Positions 22,679-34,145 of a DNA stretch of 64,000 nucleotides are shown here, one piece after another. Numbering within the stretch: the first letter of the stretch is position 1; every line of letters begins with the position of its first letter. Under the pieces are notes generated by a model. It worked only from the letters and a program-made list of their open reading frames with translations. It was not told the origin of the DNA and did not search any database. Source of the stretch: Erodium maritimum. Its lineage: Eukaryota > Streptophyta > Magnoliopsida > Geraniales > Geraniaceae. The stretch is from NCBI GenBank assembly GCA_963921825.1, contig OY997593.1, positions 66,076,039 to 66,140,038 of the forward strand, written 5' to 3'. The position numbers and the translations under genes were made by a program.

Positions 22679-23870
22679 GAGCATCCATACCGTTTAACGG
22701 TTCACGATTCTTAATAGTGAACTGGGACTCGTAAGTCGCGAGCGGCAAATAATATATTGTCACGTGATAGCTGGCGTGGAAAAAACGACTATTGGCTCTA
22801 CCAACGCCTTCAAAAGCAATATACATATATATTTTTTAAAAATCTGAAATAACATTAAAAAACCATTTTTACCATCTATAAATACCCCCATTCTTGTTAT
22901 TAATCCACCAACATTTTCTCTTCATTTCACAAATTTCACTCTCAAATTTCACTTCCCATAAAGCTTGTTTTCTTCTCAGTCGTCATCTGTCGGGCTTTCC
23001 CAACCGTGAGGAGGTACTAGTAGAAAATGGAATGTTGAGGCAGACATGCACCTCATCCATACTTGGCTATGCACCTCCAAAGATGAAACGAAATACAACC
23101 AAAGAGAGGGTACTACCTTTTGAGGGAAAGTTGCAAAAAGTTACAACAACGTGCGCCGTTACTGCTATATGGATTGGAAAAATAAATAAATAACCACTGG
23201 AACAGATCTTACCCTCGGGTGCGAAAATTCCACAATCATCTGAAGTAGGTGAAGGAGAGTTGTACAAGCGGCTACTCTAATGACGACTACATCAAGATGG
23301 CCAACGAAGCGTACAGAAAGAAAAACTAACCAAAGCTCTTCGACCTTGACCATTGGTACGACATTCTAAGGGTTGAGGACAAGTTTTTGGTGATGGAAGA
23401 CACGGTCGGTGACAAGAGATAACGATTGTATGCGTTTGGGAATTACAGCTCAACCCCACCCCCTCTTACTCCCACCGGTGAGGATCACTTCAACCCGATA
23501 GTGATGATACTACACATCTTGATGGTGAGTTTCAACTTGATTGGGTATCCACAAATCCGAGCGAGGGTGCTGGTAACCGAAGTATCCCTAAAATGTCCAT
23601 TGGGCAAGAAGTCCACGAAAAGGAAAGGAAAAGTTGTGTTGAATCATGCGACTGCATGTGCGACAATGGATCGAGCTAAGGCAGATGAAGATCGAGGAAA
23701 GTCTGAAAAGGCGAACAATATGATCCAATTGTCCCGAGAATGGAACACCCTCTGTAAAGAATACATGGAAATGTAACGAGAGGGCATTTCCGAGGTGACC
23801 AAGGCTGAGCCGGAAAAAACACGTAGACATGTTCTGTGCGTTGTGGGTTTCATGTGAGGTCTATGATTAA
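22679..23870 (+). pseudogene. Decayed Harbinger ORF1-like remnant
   Basis: It starts with TTA followed by GAGCATCCATACC at 22679, like other Harbinger ends here, then a leader with CTATAAATACCCC near 22878. Coding pieces in several frames include NREEVLVENG, YIKMANEAYRKKN, HWYDILRVEDKFLVM and MSIGQEVHEKERK. The last matches the basic linker that precedes the C-terminal helix in plant ORF1/NAM-associated proteins. Stops and frame changes are frequent. No matching right terminal repeat was found, so the extent is uncertain. Confidence 0.5.
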
Positions 23871-25539
23871 GATGACAATGTGTATACTCAGAGGCAAATC
23901 ATGCGTGGTTTGTGTTGTATTTATTTTATGTTTTGGTTGTATGATTCGGGGATGAATAAATTTTAAAGTTTGAATACTAGAGATTAATTTAAATTTTCTT
24001 TACTACTTATTGCATTCATTCGGTATTTAACAAATTTAACAAAACAATATGAATTATGTAGTCAACAGACAAGAATCCCTAACAAACCCATGTATAAATA
24101 CCCACAATATGGAGAAAGGGTCAAGAGTTCTTCTGTAGGTGTTCACACTCAGGATTAGAGGAACCCCAACGATAAACATGTTCTTGTAGAGAACATTTAT
24201 GAAGTATGATTTCTTTTCTTTTATTGAATGTAATCAAATCAAACAAATAAATAAAATTGATTTGTTCTGATTTGATTAAATTTGATTACGATATTTAATT
24301 ACAATATTATGTAATATTAGTTTCCTTATAGTGGTCTTGTAATCTCATATAAATAAGAATAGTGATTCTTCAATAAAATGATCTAAAAATATTCCACTTC
24401 ACACTTTACATCTTTTTTCTTAAAAAAAGCGATTAATATTAAAATCAAAATCAAAACATACAATAGAAGCACTTGAGTGAAGAGTAAGAGAACTTCACTC
24501 TTTAACCGTCGAATTATTAAAAACTAATTGAATTAAACTATGAACAACTTCATTACTATTCTAAGAAACAATATGAACCACCACATTTTCTATAGAATCT
24601 AAAAAGAGTCGGATATCTTCCATAATAGGGCATTCTAAAGTATCAAAAGATAGATTAAGAACAACCGAGAATAAATATGCATTGGACGATGAATGAATAA
24701 ATCATAAGTGACTCCTAATGTTGTATCTCTCTTTCAAACCCAACATTGGTGAGGGATAACATAAGTTGTGGAATATCTGTAGCCATTTCCTTTCCTCTGT
24801 TGCTCTGCAGCCTGCAATGACTTTTGGCAAAATATTTTCTTCTGGGAGTTTCGTGCCCTTTACATAAAGCAGATGATACTTGTGCCATTACAAAATATAC
24901 ACTGAAAAGTAGTAAAGAGAGCCATATCTCTTCCCGCCATTGCCCGGTTCTGGCAAATCATTTTTATTCTTACTTTATTTGATCTTTAGGATTAATGTAA
25001 AGCACTTGTTTTGAGATATGTTCTTTTTTTAAGGTGTTGAAGGAATTGATTCGTCAATAATGTCCCAATCATGCAGCTATTATAACTAGTGTAACTTAAA
25101 GTATTCTCACGTAGCTAACACCAACTGCAATGGGACAAATAACATTACAACATATCCAGCTGTCCTGCTACAACTGGAACATTTCATATTGGCAGACCAT
25201 CTTCTTCTTCTTTTTGGGTACAATAATGTAGATGTTACATTACATGTGTAGTATATAGGTAAGCTATCATCGCAACATTTCCCTAGCAAGAGGAGCAGTC
25301 TCGTCGGATCCAAGTTCTCCGTCGGCTCATGCAACGAAAGTGTATTCAATTGTTTTAGTACCTTCCATGAAAGATTTGTCGCCATGTGATTTTGAGTCAT
25401 AGCGCTCATGGTAGGGGAAAAAAATACGGTAGCAACAAGTTCAGAAGGTGGGAATAGAACATAACAGAACGGTCGGGCCGGACCGGACGGGAGTCGCATG
25501 GCAAGATAATGGCGGTGCCGATGATACTTGGAACCAATG
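23871..25539. other. Intergenic stretch, possible short Copia LTR remnant
   Basis: Most of this is AT-rich with no gene. The part 24290-24400 has CATATAAATAAGAATAGTG followed by TTCAATAAAATGATCT, a promoter and poly(A) layout seen in short plant Copia LTRs, but no clear ends or partner. A 159-codon minus-strand open frame at 25107-25586 matches nothing known and overlaps the next repeat. Confidence 0.35.
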
Positions 25540-26023
25540 TTGTAAAAATCCCGCCTGGAGGCGCCTAGGCCCCCCCGCCTAGGCACTGAAATGGGCTCTG
25601 CCGACCCGATTTATTCTATTAGGGCGCTCCAGGCCGTTTGGGCGCAGTATCACCGATTAATCCCCGATTCGGCCGATTAATTACCGCCTGACCGATTAAT
25701 TGAGCGGATCGATCAGACGTCGGGTCGGATTCGTAGTTAAAAAAACAGTTTCTCACCTTCTACAAACCAAGTGTAACCATAAAATTATGCTAGTTGATGG
25801 TCATACTTATTGATATTCTTTTAAGAACTGTATAATACTTTAGTTTAGTAGACTATTTATGTTTTTTTTAATATATTTAATGTTTGATATTATTAATATT
25901 TTTATATAGTATAATATAAATTTTGATAATATATAATAAAAAATAATAAAATAATAATCCGATTAATCCCCGTCTAACGCCTAGAATCCTTTCCGTCCGA
26001 CTAGCGCCTAACGTTTTTTACAA
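25540..26023. mobile_element. Small inverted-terminal element (GGCGCCTAGGCG family), copy 1
   Basis: This 484-bp element starts TTGTAAAAATCCCGCCTGG and ends, inverted, TTGTAAAAAACGTTAGGCG. Both ends are rich in GCCTAGGCG-like palindromic motifs and the centre is AT-rich with GATTAATCSC repeats. Flanks CTTGGAACCAATG and CTTGAAACAAATG are similar and may be a long, diverged target duplication. A related end appears at 63640. It looks like a non-autonomous DNA transposon; I cannot name the superfamily. Confidence 0.65.
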
Positions 26024-26325
26024 CCTTGCTTGAAACAAATGTTCATATGGAGCAAGTTGTGTATTTTTCCCAAGTGGTTACTAAACATGGCCACTTGACT
26101 TGGTGTTGCATCCTTTTCCACTTATTCACCAAAGTTGTAGGAGCTGAGAGTAATAAATTATTAAAAAAACAAACTGTAGAGGGTGGGAGTAAAGTAAAGT
26201 ATAGATGTATAGCTAGCTCCTCCCGACTGATATTTGAAACTTAATGTTTGAAGTTCGGTCAGAGGTGATTTAATCGGAAATCATGTAGGCATTTGGGGAC
26301 GTTCTTGGCAAGTGGGCTGTCTCTA
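26024..26325. other. Short spacer, nothing recognised
   Basis: Low-complexity and A-rich stretches only. A 72-codon open frame here shows no family features. Confidence 0.4.
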
Positions 26326-26675
26326 GGAGCATGGGCAGTGGTGTAACGTCTAATACCATTTTCAGCTGTCGTCGTTACGTCGTGATTTGCGTGCCGTTGT
26401 AGGCCCTGTCATGGGTAACCGTCACTGGAGCCGTGATTTGGAAAGCCATTGCAGGGTCGCCTCAGAATCTTGCAACGATGCGACGTGCTGTTGTTGGCCC
26501 AACGGCTAGTCAGCGGGCCTGTCCCACGCCGACACGTGGCGGCGACTAAATTTAAAAAAAAAAACTCTAATATTTCCTATAAATACAGAACCAGCCACAT
26601 CCCAAATTCACACCTCCCTTCTACACACCATATTCTATTCTTCTATCCTTTAGCTCTAATTTTTTCTATGTCGTT

Positions 26676-29163
26676 TGCAAAGATCGCCCCGGTTAAAATA
26701 ATTAATATTTAAAATTGTTCGATTGGAACGTCGTTGGTTGGAAGACGGGTTGAATTTTGGACCAACTGCAAAAGAAAAAGAAAAGAAAAAAAGGGAAAGA
26801 AGCAGACTTGGCCCAGGCTGACTCAGGCCCAAGCCGCACAGCGCGCACGAGCCCAAGCCTAGCGTGCACGAGCTCAGGCCCAAGCCCACTCAGCTTACCC
26901 AAACCCTACCGTTCACCCTCCTTCTTCGCTCATCCGCGCACGCATCCCGAGACCACGAGCACCTCACCTCCTTCCTTCTCTCTCGCTCTCTCCTTCTCTC
27001 ACTGACGCCGCCCTCGCCATCTTCTGTCCCGGTCTCAAATTAAACCGCGCCGGCACGAGACCGACCTCGAGACACCGTCGCCACGCCCCGTGTCAGAGCC
27101 CGAACCACGCCGTCGGAAGTTTCTCGGCCTGGTTCTTCTCTCCCGAGCGCGAATCGCGCCGGTGACGGAGGAAATCGCACGGTTCATGCCCCCCTCACCC
27201 CGTTCATCTTCCCCGACCACGCCCCACCTGAAAACCCGTCGGGACGAGCTCGATTTGGACGAGTTCAGCCGGAACGACGCCGTCGAACCCTCACCCTCGC
27301 CAGATCTGAGACGGAGGAGGCCGTGAGTGGCACGCCGACCACCGTCGTCCTCGTCCAGGTCAGGCCGGCGCTCTACCGTTGCTCCCGAGCATCGCCGTGC
27401 ATTCTCTGGGCTTCGCTAACGTCGTCGCCGTCGTCGGGACTGGCCGGAACCCTAGCCAATGCCCCTTCTTCATCTCCAACTCAGACAGATCCAGATGGGA
27501 TTCGGGCCTTGGGCCAGACCAGAACCAGACGAGACTCGGACCTTGGGCCGGACAGGTCCTGGTTGGGCCTCGGGCCAGGCCCAGGTTCCTGGATCGGGTC
27601 TGGACCTGGGTTTGGGTCGGGTCTGGGTTCTGGACCGGGTCGGATTCGGGTCCGGTTTTCGGATCCGGGTCGGACGGTTTAATTAATTATTTAATTCATT
27701 TAAATAAATTAAAATGGAGAATTTAAAGGACTAAGTGACAAATTAGAGGACTGATTCGGACTTTACCGGGACTGATTATCACTTTTACTTGTTAAAATCA
27801 GACTTTGACTTCGTCCGAGAAGACCGGAGGTAGGCCCGGACGTCAGCAGCTAGGAGACGTAGTTGTTTATTCTTCTTGAGGTAGGGAAAGTAGTGATTAC
27901 CGCTTTAATTCGGAAAGTTACTGGTACGCATGCTAGATGTTAATAAAACCGGAAATGTCCTAGTTTGTATATAGGATGTGATTTACTAGAGTAACTGCTT
28001 TTAATTATATAAATAAACGGACGAGTCTTAGTTGGCATGTAGGATGTGATTCACTAGATCAACCGCTTTCAATTCTTGGGAAATTATCGTGCTGGTAGAA
28101 TGGTCATGTCGAGCCTTAAGATTGGTTTGTTGATTGAGATGCATGATGTTTGCTGTAGCCGTTGTTTGAGAGTCCTAATAAGATTATACTCGGTGTTGCA
28201 TGTTGTGACTGTGTGTGGGCAAGTGTGTCGTGTTTGATGTGATGTGAACCCTTGATTGTGACATGATCGGGTGAGTGATAGACCGATTTGTGTGTTATGG
28301 TGAGTTGGCACGGTTGGCATACCGAGGTCAACTATAGCATTGTGATGCGTGCCATGCTCTTGATGTGTGTTCCAAGAGGAGGAGTAATCCGTGTGAGGTC
28401 TACACCGAGGGAGAGTTCCGGTGTAGGCTATCGAGGCCAAGGATGGCGTGATAAGTACCCCGATGACTCGTGGTCCGGGGCTAGTTTCGACCGTGGTGTG
28501 TGCCGGTCCAGTACGTATGTTGAGTGAGGCCCGGGTCTGTGTGCTCGGAAGACATCAGACTGAGGGATTCCCTGTCGAGGATGTTACCTCGTGTCTTAGT
28601 GAAGGGAAGACATCGGGACTGATGTTGTGTGCATACGGTGATGTAGGAAACTATTGTACACAATCTGTGTGTGTCTCGCTGAGTTTTCTATACTTGCTGG
28701 TTGGCTTTGTGCGTTTTTCTAAGTATGACTGTGATCTTGTGAAAGTGATCGGTGACTACGGACTGCCTGAGGGCGTTGTTCATATTTGTGCCTTGCTAGT
28801 ATGCCCTATTTGGACGGTTATTCGTGGTGGTGAATTGAGGTTCATAACCCTAACTACTTTTCCTACTGAGCGAAAGCTCACCCCCCTTACCTTGTTGTTT
28901 TTCAGGTGTTGAGCGGGATCAGTACTAGCAGGATTCTTGGAGCTTGGGAGCTGGCGAGGGTTTTGACTAGTGTCTAGAGACGTACAGTTTTTATTGCTGT
29001 TTTGACTATTTTATTATTTGTTTTTACTGAGCTGTTGACTCGTGTGGATTTTCGGAACTTTAAATTGCTATTCGAGACCCGCATTCTTATTTAAACTGCT
29101 TTATTAATTATTGTTCTAAGTTCACGTCTCGAGTCCGGTCAAAACCGGATTTGGGGCGTGACA
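26676..29163 (+). repeat. Solo LTR C of the long-LTR family
   Basis: This 2488-bp unit starts TGCAAAGATCGCCCCGG and ends CGGATTTGGGGCGTGACA, with the perfect 5-bp duplication TCGTT (26671-26675 and 29164-29168). Removing it restores a leader collinear with copy 1 (near 14595-14611). It belongs with LTR E to a subfamily with a different 5' end and repeats of GGACCTTGGGCC and GGGTCTGG type. The CTACTGAGCGAAAGCTCACC block sits near 28863. No coding region. Confidence 0.92.
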
Positions 29164-29173
29164 TCGTTTCTCA

Positions 29174-30252
29174 ATAGCCGACCCCTCCAACATCGAATTC
29201 AACTTGGATGACTTCAACCTCGAGGACTCGGTGCACACGGATGAAGAGCTTACATACCACATCGAATCCTACTCCTCCCTCCTCTACCCGACCCAATCCA
29301 TGCCCTCACAATTCAACCCGCTCCAATATTCGCAATGGCCATAATCGTAAACCCCAAACGAGCAACCTTCCCAATCAACTCCGACCAGTCAACCGAAAAA
29401 GAAGGAGAAGAAGACTGCACCTCCATCCACTTCAGGGTCGTGGGTGAAATGGAGCATCATGGAGGAGGAACGATTGGCGAGGTGTGGCTCAACAATTCTC
29501 TAGATAGCATCACAAGGAAGAACCAGAAAAACGACATGTACTGGAAATAGATTGGAGCTGAGTTCGAGTTGACGAGGAAAGAACACGAGTCATTCTGTAA
29601 CTGAAGGAATTGCAAGGACCACTTGTATCCGATCAACAAAAAGTAACCAAATTCAATGAAAAATATTCAGGGTTCGATGACGCAATCATTAATGGGAGAA
29701 GCGACGCTGACATCATGGTAGCCACTGAAGAGGCGTACAAAAAGGAGGAGAAGCAAGATTTTTCTTGGAAGCATGTTTGGAGGATCGTGAGGGGGCAACC
29801 AAAGTGGAAGAACCTGAAGACGGCGCACTGTGACGTTGACATTGACCTTGACGCTGCCAGTGAAGCAAACAAGCGTACAAGGTTGGACGACAACTGCAAC
29901 TACACATCGGGCGACGAGCACGAGCACAAGTTGACATCACTTCCACGGGAGGAGCGTCCAACCGGCTAGAAAAAAGTCAAGAAAAAAGCTAGAGGAAAAA
30001 GGAAACAAGTGGAGGCGGACCCGGTCGTTGCACCCGAAACAATGTAGTTCCTTTCAAGGTTTGGAGACTGTCAGGTTGCAATGACTGTGAACCAAACCCA
30101 GATCATTGAGACCAAAGAAAGGATGCAGGGAGAAATCATGCAAATGTTGATTACAATGCAGAGCCAATACACCTCGTAGATGATCCCGAAGGAACGGGCC
30201 TTTCGTGGATGGATAATGGAAAGCCTGGTCAATCGCTTGCCGTCTATCTGAT
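29174..30252 (+). pseudogene. Harbinger ORF1-like SANT/Myb gene a, copy 2
   Basis: It is collinear with 14609-15690. The start codon reads ATA instead of ATG, giving IADPSNIEFNLDDFNLEDSV. The SANT-like block is WVKWSIMEEERLAR with a frame change after it, then TKFNEKYSGFDDAIINGRSD, KHVWRIVRGQPKWKNL and LDAASEANKRTRLDD. A stop replaces Gln before the basic Lys-rich linker near 29967. LTR C sits five bases upstream of the start position. Confidence 0.72.
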
Positions 30253-30520
30253 GTAGACTACAAGTTATAACTGGGTTTTTAATATGAACGATAAAATTAT
30301 TTGATTTTTTCTTTGTTTTTCAATTTTTTTTATCGAATTCACAATGTCTCGGTTTTTGTGCACACAAACTATTCGGGGAATAGTGTGTGTCGCGTCGTCG
30401 CAGCCACGAAGAAAGCTCTCCATCCCTCCCTATAAATACCACTCAACCCTCCTTCACAAATTCACACCTCTCAAAATCTCTCCAACTCTCTCTAATTCTC
30501 TACTTCTTATCGTGTTTGCA

Positions 30521-30908
30521 ATGGCCTCATCTTCTTGGGCAACCGATCCCCTTTGGTCCGACGATAAAGAGATGCATCCGACATTGACCTGGCTCATTGT
30601 CGCCGAGGTCGGTGGGAAGTATTGGTCTTATAAGTTCCACGACGCTTACATCTTGGACTGCAATCCAAAGTGGGCGTGCCGGTCGGAGAAGCAGATGAAT
30701 GACTGTTTCCTTCTTCTTAACAAAAAGTGCATGTTGTTAGATGAGGAATACCAGAAACACATCAAAGAAGGAGCAACCCTCGATGAAATCTATGCAGCGG
30801 CCATGGAGGGATACGAGAAAAAAAAATTCAAAATGGACTAAACGTGAGGTGTGAGACATACTCAAAGATCACCCGAAGTGGGGTGCGCACATTGCATCGA
30901 GGAACAAT
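30521..30908 (+). pseudogene. Harbinger ORF1-like SANT/Myb gene b, copy 2
   Basis: It starts MASSSWATDPLWSDDKEMHP and reads through AEVGGKYWSYKFHDAYILDC, then PKWACRSEKQMNDCFLLLNK and EYQKHIKEGATLDEIYAAAM. A one-base slip in an A-run near 30825 breaks the frame before the conserved REV.DILKDHPKWGAHI tail. A TATA box (CCCTATAAATACC near 30430) and pyrimidine-rich leader lie upstream, as in copy 1. The SANT-like spacing is shared with gene a. Confidence 0.72.
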
Positions 30909-31210
30909 TAGTTGTTTAATTATTAGTTTATGTATGTTTAATTATCGTATGTTTAATTACCGTTCATAGTTTAATTATTAGTTTATGTATTTTCATATTT
31001 GACATTAATAAAATAACTAGTTTTATTTGGGATGGTTTTTTTAAATATTGAAAGTACAAACTGCTCCAAACCGTTAGTGGTTTGCCATTAGAGGTGTGGT
31101 GGTAGGAGGTAGTGGTTTGCCATTAGAGGTGTGGTGGTAGGAGGTAGTGGTTTGGAGGAGCCAAACCACCATTCCAAACCACTGCACAATGGTTTATCAT
31201 TTGAGGTGGT

Positions 31211-32800
31211 CAAACTTAGTGATTCTGTTCTCGATGCTAATTAGTGTTACCTTTATATGTACGGCCGTGAAGTTTGATAACTCGTAAACCTCCTATTAGT
31301 GTTTCAATATCAGAACGAGTCGTAGAGATTGGTTATTCAGTCTGATTGCGGCCTGTGGAGTCAGTGTCGACTGCCATACATATGCCTAACTTTTCTCAAA
31401 TCCGTTCTTCGACCGTTTCGTTCATGTCGCTTGTTAGGAGGTTGTGGATTTGAACCTACATAGATGTGTTAGTAAAAGGGATTTCCCTCGGCGGGTTCTA
31501 TGAATCCACCCTTGTCACAACCAATAGAGTATAACGCAAGTCCCATGACACCCTTTCTATAACATGCTCCAACTCTTTCTCCGATTAGAAGAAGAGACTT
31601 GTTTGTGCATGGAACGAGCCTCCATTGTCGGAATCTACCAAATGTCCTACATGACGCTCCCTGAAGCTGTCACTCTATACTTGTGTCCTACGATGAGCAT
31701 GTTGGCTAGGGTGTAATTGAAATGGGAGTCTAACCCATCTATCTTATCCTTTAATATGACAAACTCATCCAATAACATCCCACATAACAACTCGCCAACC
31801 CCTTCCACCGTGGGTTCCGGGACCACCGTTGCTCACTTGCCTGAAGCCCCCGTTGGGATATGAGTCATCATATCCGGGCTCGGGGAGGTAACATCCCCCA
31901 CTGTAACCCCTATCCCGACTTGAGGAGGCAGAGAAGCAGCCCCATTTTCTGAGCCGCCAATCGTTGTCGCCATCCTGATGAAGTACTCTACCACCGGATG
32001 GGAAATGAGGTGGGTAACCGGCTGGGTTGGTTGTGGCGGAAACAAGGTAGGGGGTTTGTTGCAAGTTGGTGGTCTAGTCATAGTCGTGGTGAGGAGACTC
32101 TTCCGTTTCCTCGGACGCGATCTGATCCTGTGTAGTTTCTAGTCTGAGCACGAGCAGTCGGTCCAGTTGTTGTAGGAGGTGGGGTGGAGGTCGCCTGGAA
32201 TAGGACGACTGGAATAGGGACGGATGAAAGTTCTGCTTGATTACGTGCGCCACGGCTACTAAAAGAAACTTTAATCTCGTTTGTTTGAAAGAGAAAACAA
32301 ACGAAGCGTGATTAAAAGTCTTTTTCTTTCGAAACTGATCGTAAGTTTAAAAATAAAATTATGTTATATCTCACGTTATCATTTTTCTTGTATGACATGA
32401 ATTTTTTTTCATCTTACATAACTTTTTTCTTTTTAAAATAATAAAGCAGGAAAACGAACGAGGATAGAGATGGTGAAGCATGATTTTTTTTTTCATCCGT
32501 CTCACCTTATCCAGTAATACATCGAAATAGGATGAAATATACTTCCGAAGCTGAGAAATAAAGACTAAAAGAAGTCAAAATGGAACCACAAAACTTGTCC
32601 CATACCTAAACGCGGGTGGCAAGTTGGTAACTTAGGGAGGGGGACCCACAACCCGAAGGCGCCGCACAGATCGATCTAATCTTCATTGAACACGGTTTGT
32701 TGGGAGTCTTGTTGACCACATTCAGCTCATGCTTCAACTTGGCAATTTCCAGACAAGTAAAGGAACCAACTTGGAATCGTCGAAGTCCCTCTCTCTACCT
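31211..32800. other. Unclassified region with minus-strand coding bias
   Basis: From about 32230 down to 31330 the minus strand has long, Gly/Pro/Ser-rich open frames (for example GVTVGDVTSPSPDMMTHIPT) and a GC content unlike its surroundings. The layout suggests the start of a retroelement polyprotein, but I see no diagnostic gag, protease or polymerase motif. From 32280 to 32800 the DNA is AT-rich and then holds the presumed promoter of the gene at 32921. Confidence 0.35.
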
Positions 32801-32815
32801 CGTCTTCTCAATTAC

Positions 32816-32823
32816 TATATAAT
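32816..32823 (+). promoter_or_regulatory. TATA box of the small gene at 32921
   Basis: TATATAAT lies about 98 bp upstream of the ATG, a normal plant spacing, allowing a transcription start near 32845 and an untranslated leader of about 75 bases. Confidence 0.6.
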
Positions 32824-32920
32824 CAGAGCCGATTCGTGCTTCAAACCACAACTCACGAGTATCACATCCCATCCCAGTACAACAATACCCAGATAGCGAT
32901 TAACCTTAAACCAATCAATC

Positions 32921-33163
32921 ATGAACTCGATGTTCAGTTCATTCGACATGTTGTGTGCCGAGTTCTCGAGCCAGGGGATATTCACCTGGGTTTCCTCATC
33001 CTCTGTCAACAACAACAACAACAACGTCAACGTCAATCGATCAAATGAGGCGGCGGTGAATCAGAAGAGCTCGGAATCTACGTCGGCGAAGCCCCAACAT
33101 CATCAGCCTCGGTTCGCGCCACAGTTCGATGGTCTCCACTGTTTTGAGACCCTCATCTGTTGA
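32921..33163 (+). CDS. Small conserved plant protein (80 residues), function unknown
   Basis: A single-exon frame encodes 80 residues starting MNSMFSSFDMLCAEF, with an Asn/Ser-rich middle including a run of six Asn, and ending PRFAPQFDGLHCFETLIC. The N-terminal MFSSFD..CAE block and the C-terminal RFAP..DGLHCFET block recall a small family of uncharacterised, often stress- or elicitor-induced plant proteins; I recall this from memory and give no name. A TATA box at 32816, a leader and an AT-rich 3' region surround it. The Asn run is encoded by an AAC repeat. It is one of three likely functional genes in the window. Confidence 0.75.
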   Translation: MNSMFSSFDMLCAEFSSQGIFTWVSSSSVNNNNNNVNVNRSNEAAVNQKSSESTSAKPQHHQPRFAPQFDGLHCFETLIC

Positions 33164-33783
33164 TCAAAGAAACCATTTCTCAACCAGATCCATGAAGAAG
33201 CCAAGCTTTAATCTTTATTAATACCATTATATTGATGTATAAACCTAATTAATTCTATACCATTACCATCCATTCTTTATTCTTAATACTTTCATTGCTA
33301 TATGTCATAAATGTTCTTTGGATTAAATAATCAATTAATTCCTTCTCGTTTTGGTTTTCATTCTTTCTTTTGTGTCTCATCTCTCTCGCCCTTAATCTCC
33401 TCATAAATCATAATTATATGCGGCTCAGCTGTTAAATAAGACTTGAGAGAAGGTGATCGTGCTTGTATCACACAGTTATTTACCAAATCCTATGAATTTA
33501 AAGCCTGAGAGAGATTTGTCATTTATCTATCCTAACGGGGAGGTAATTTGAATCTTGCCCAGATATTTGTGTAATTTACTTGATAATCTTCTTTATCAGA
33601 CAATCAAGTTGATCTATTAATATAAAAATGTTTATTTTTCAACAAAAAAATCAGAATTAATTCGAGCTATCTCATCCAAAGAAGAATCGGTCCGGTTCAA
33701 ACTTGTACCTCTGTCTTTCTCTATATCGGGTCATTGTCTCTAGCTGATTTGTCAAAACCCTAGACTAGACTCTAACTCTCTAA
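33164..33783. other. 3' region of the small gene and intergenic DNA
   Basis: AT-rich sequence with possible poly(A) signals. An A-tailed piece ending in TTTTTCAACAAAAAAATC near 33650 might be an old retroposon end but has no other support. Confidence 0.4.
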
Positions 33784-34145
33784 GAGCATGAACAACGGAA
33801 CGCATCCGCTTCCCGCTCCGCGCGCGCCCGGTCCAAGGACCGCGGTCCGTTCCAATGTGGGCTCAGAAAAACGCGGTCCGTGCTCCTGAAACAGACGGTC
33901 CGCTCCTCGCTCCCTCGTCTGGCGTGGTCCTCTCCTGTGCCGCCACGTGGCGTCGCCAAACCTGACCGTTTGACAATGGTCGGGTAACGGCTATATATAT
34001 ATATATTTTAATTCAAAATCAGAAAAATCAAACCCTATAAATACTCAACCCCATTCCACATTTTTCCCACACCATTCTCTACTTTCACTCTTTCATTCTC
34101 ACTTTCTACTCTCTATTTTCGAAAATGTCCGACGACGAGGTTATG

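Larger units (their letters stand above)
26326..31210 (+). mobile_element. Harbinger-type element copy 2 with two ORF1-like genes
   Basis: It is homologous to the 11063-18492 element along the leader (GCCGTTGTAGGCCCTGTCA, then CCTATAAATACAG), both ORF1-like genes and the 3' region. Ends are approximate: GAGCATGGGCAGTGG at 26326 and TTGAGGTGGT at 31210. It carries solo LTR C but lacks the MULE of copy 1, and near 31090-31150 it has a tandem duplication of a roughly 46-bp subterminal unit (AGGTAGTGGTTTGCCATTAG). Without LTR C it is about 2.4 kb. Confidence 0.68.

Noticed and set aside
25107..25586. A 159-codon minus-strand open frame.
   Set aside because: No recognised domain or promoter, and its 5' part lies in the repeat at 25540; likely chance.
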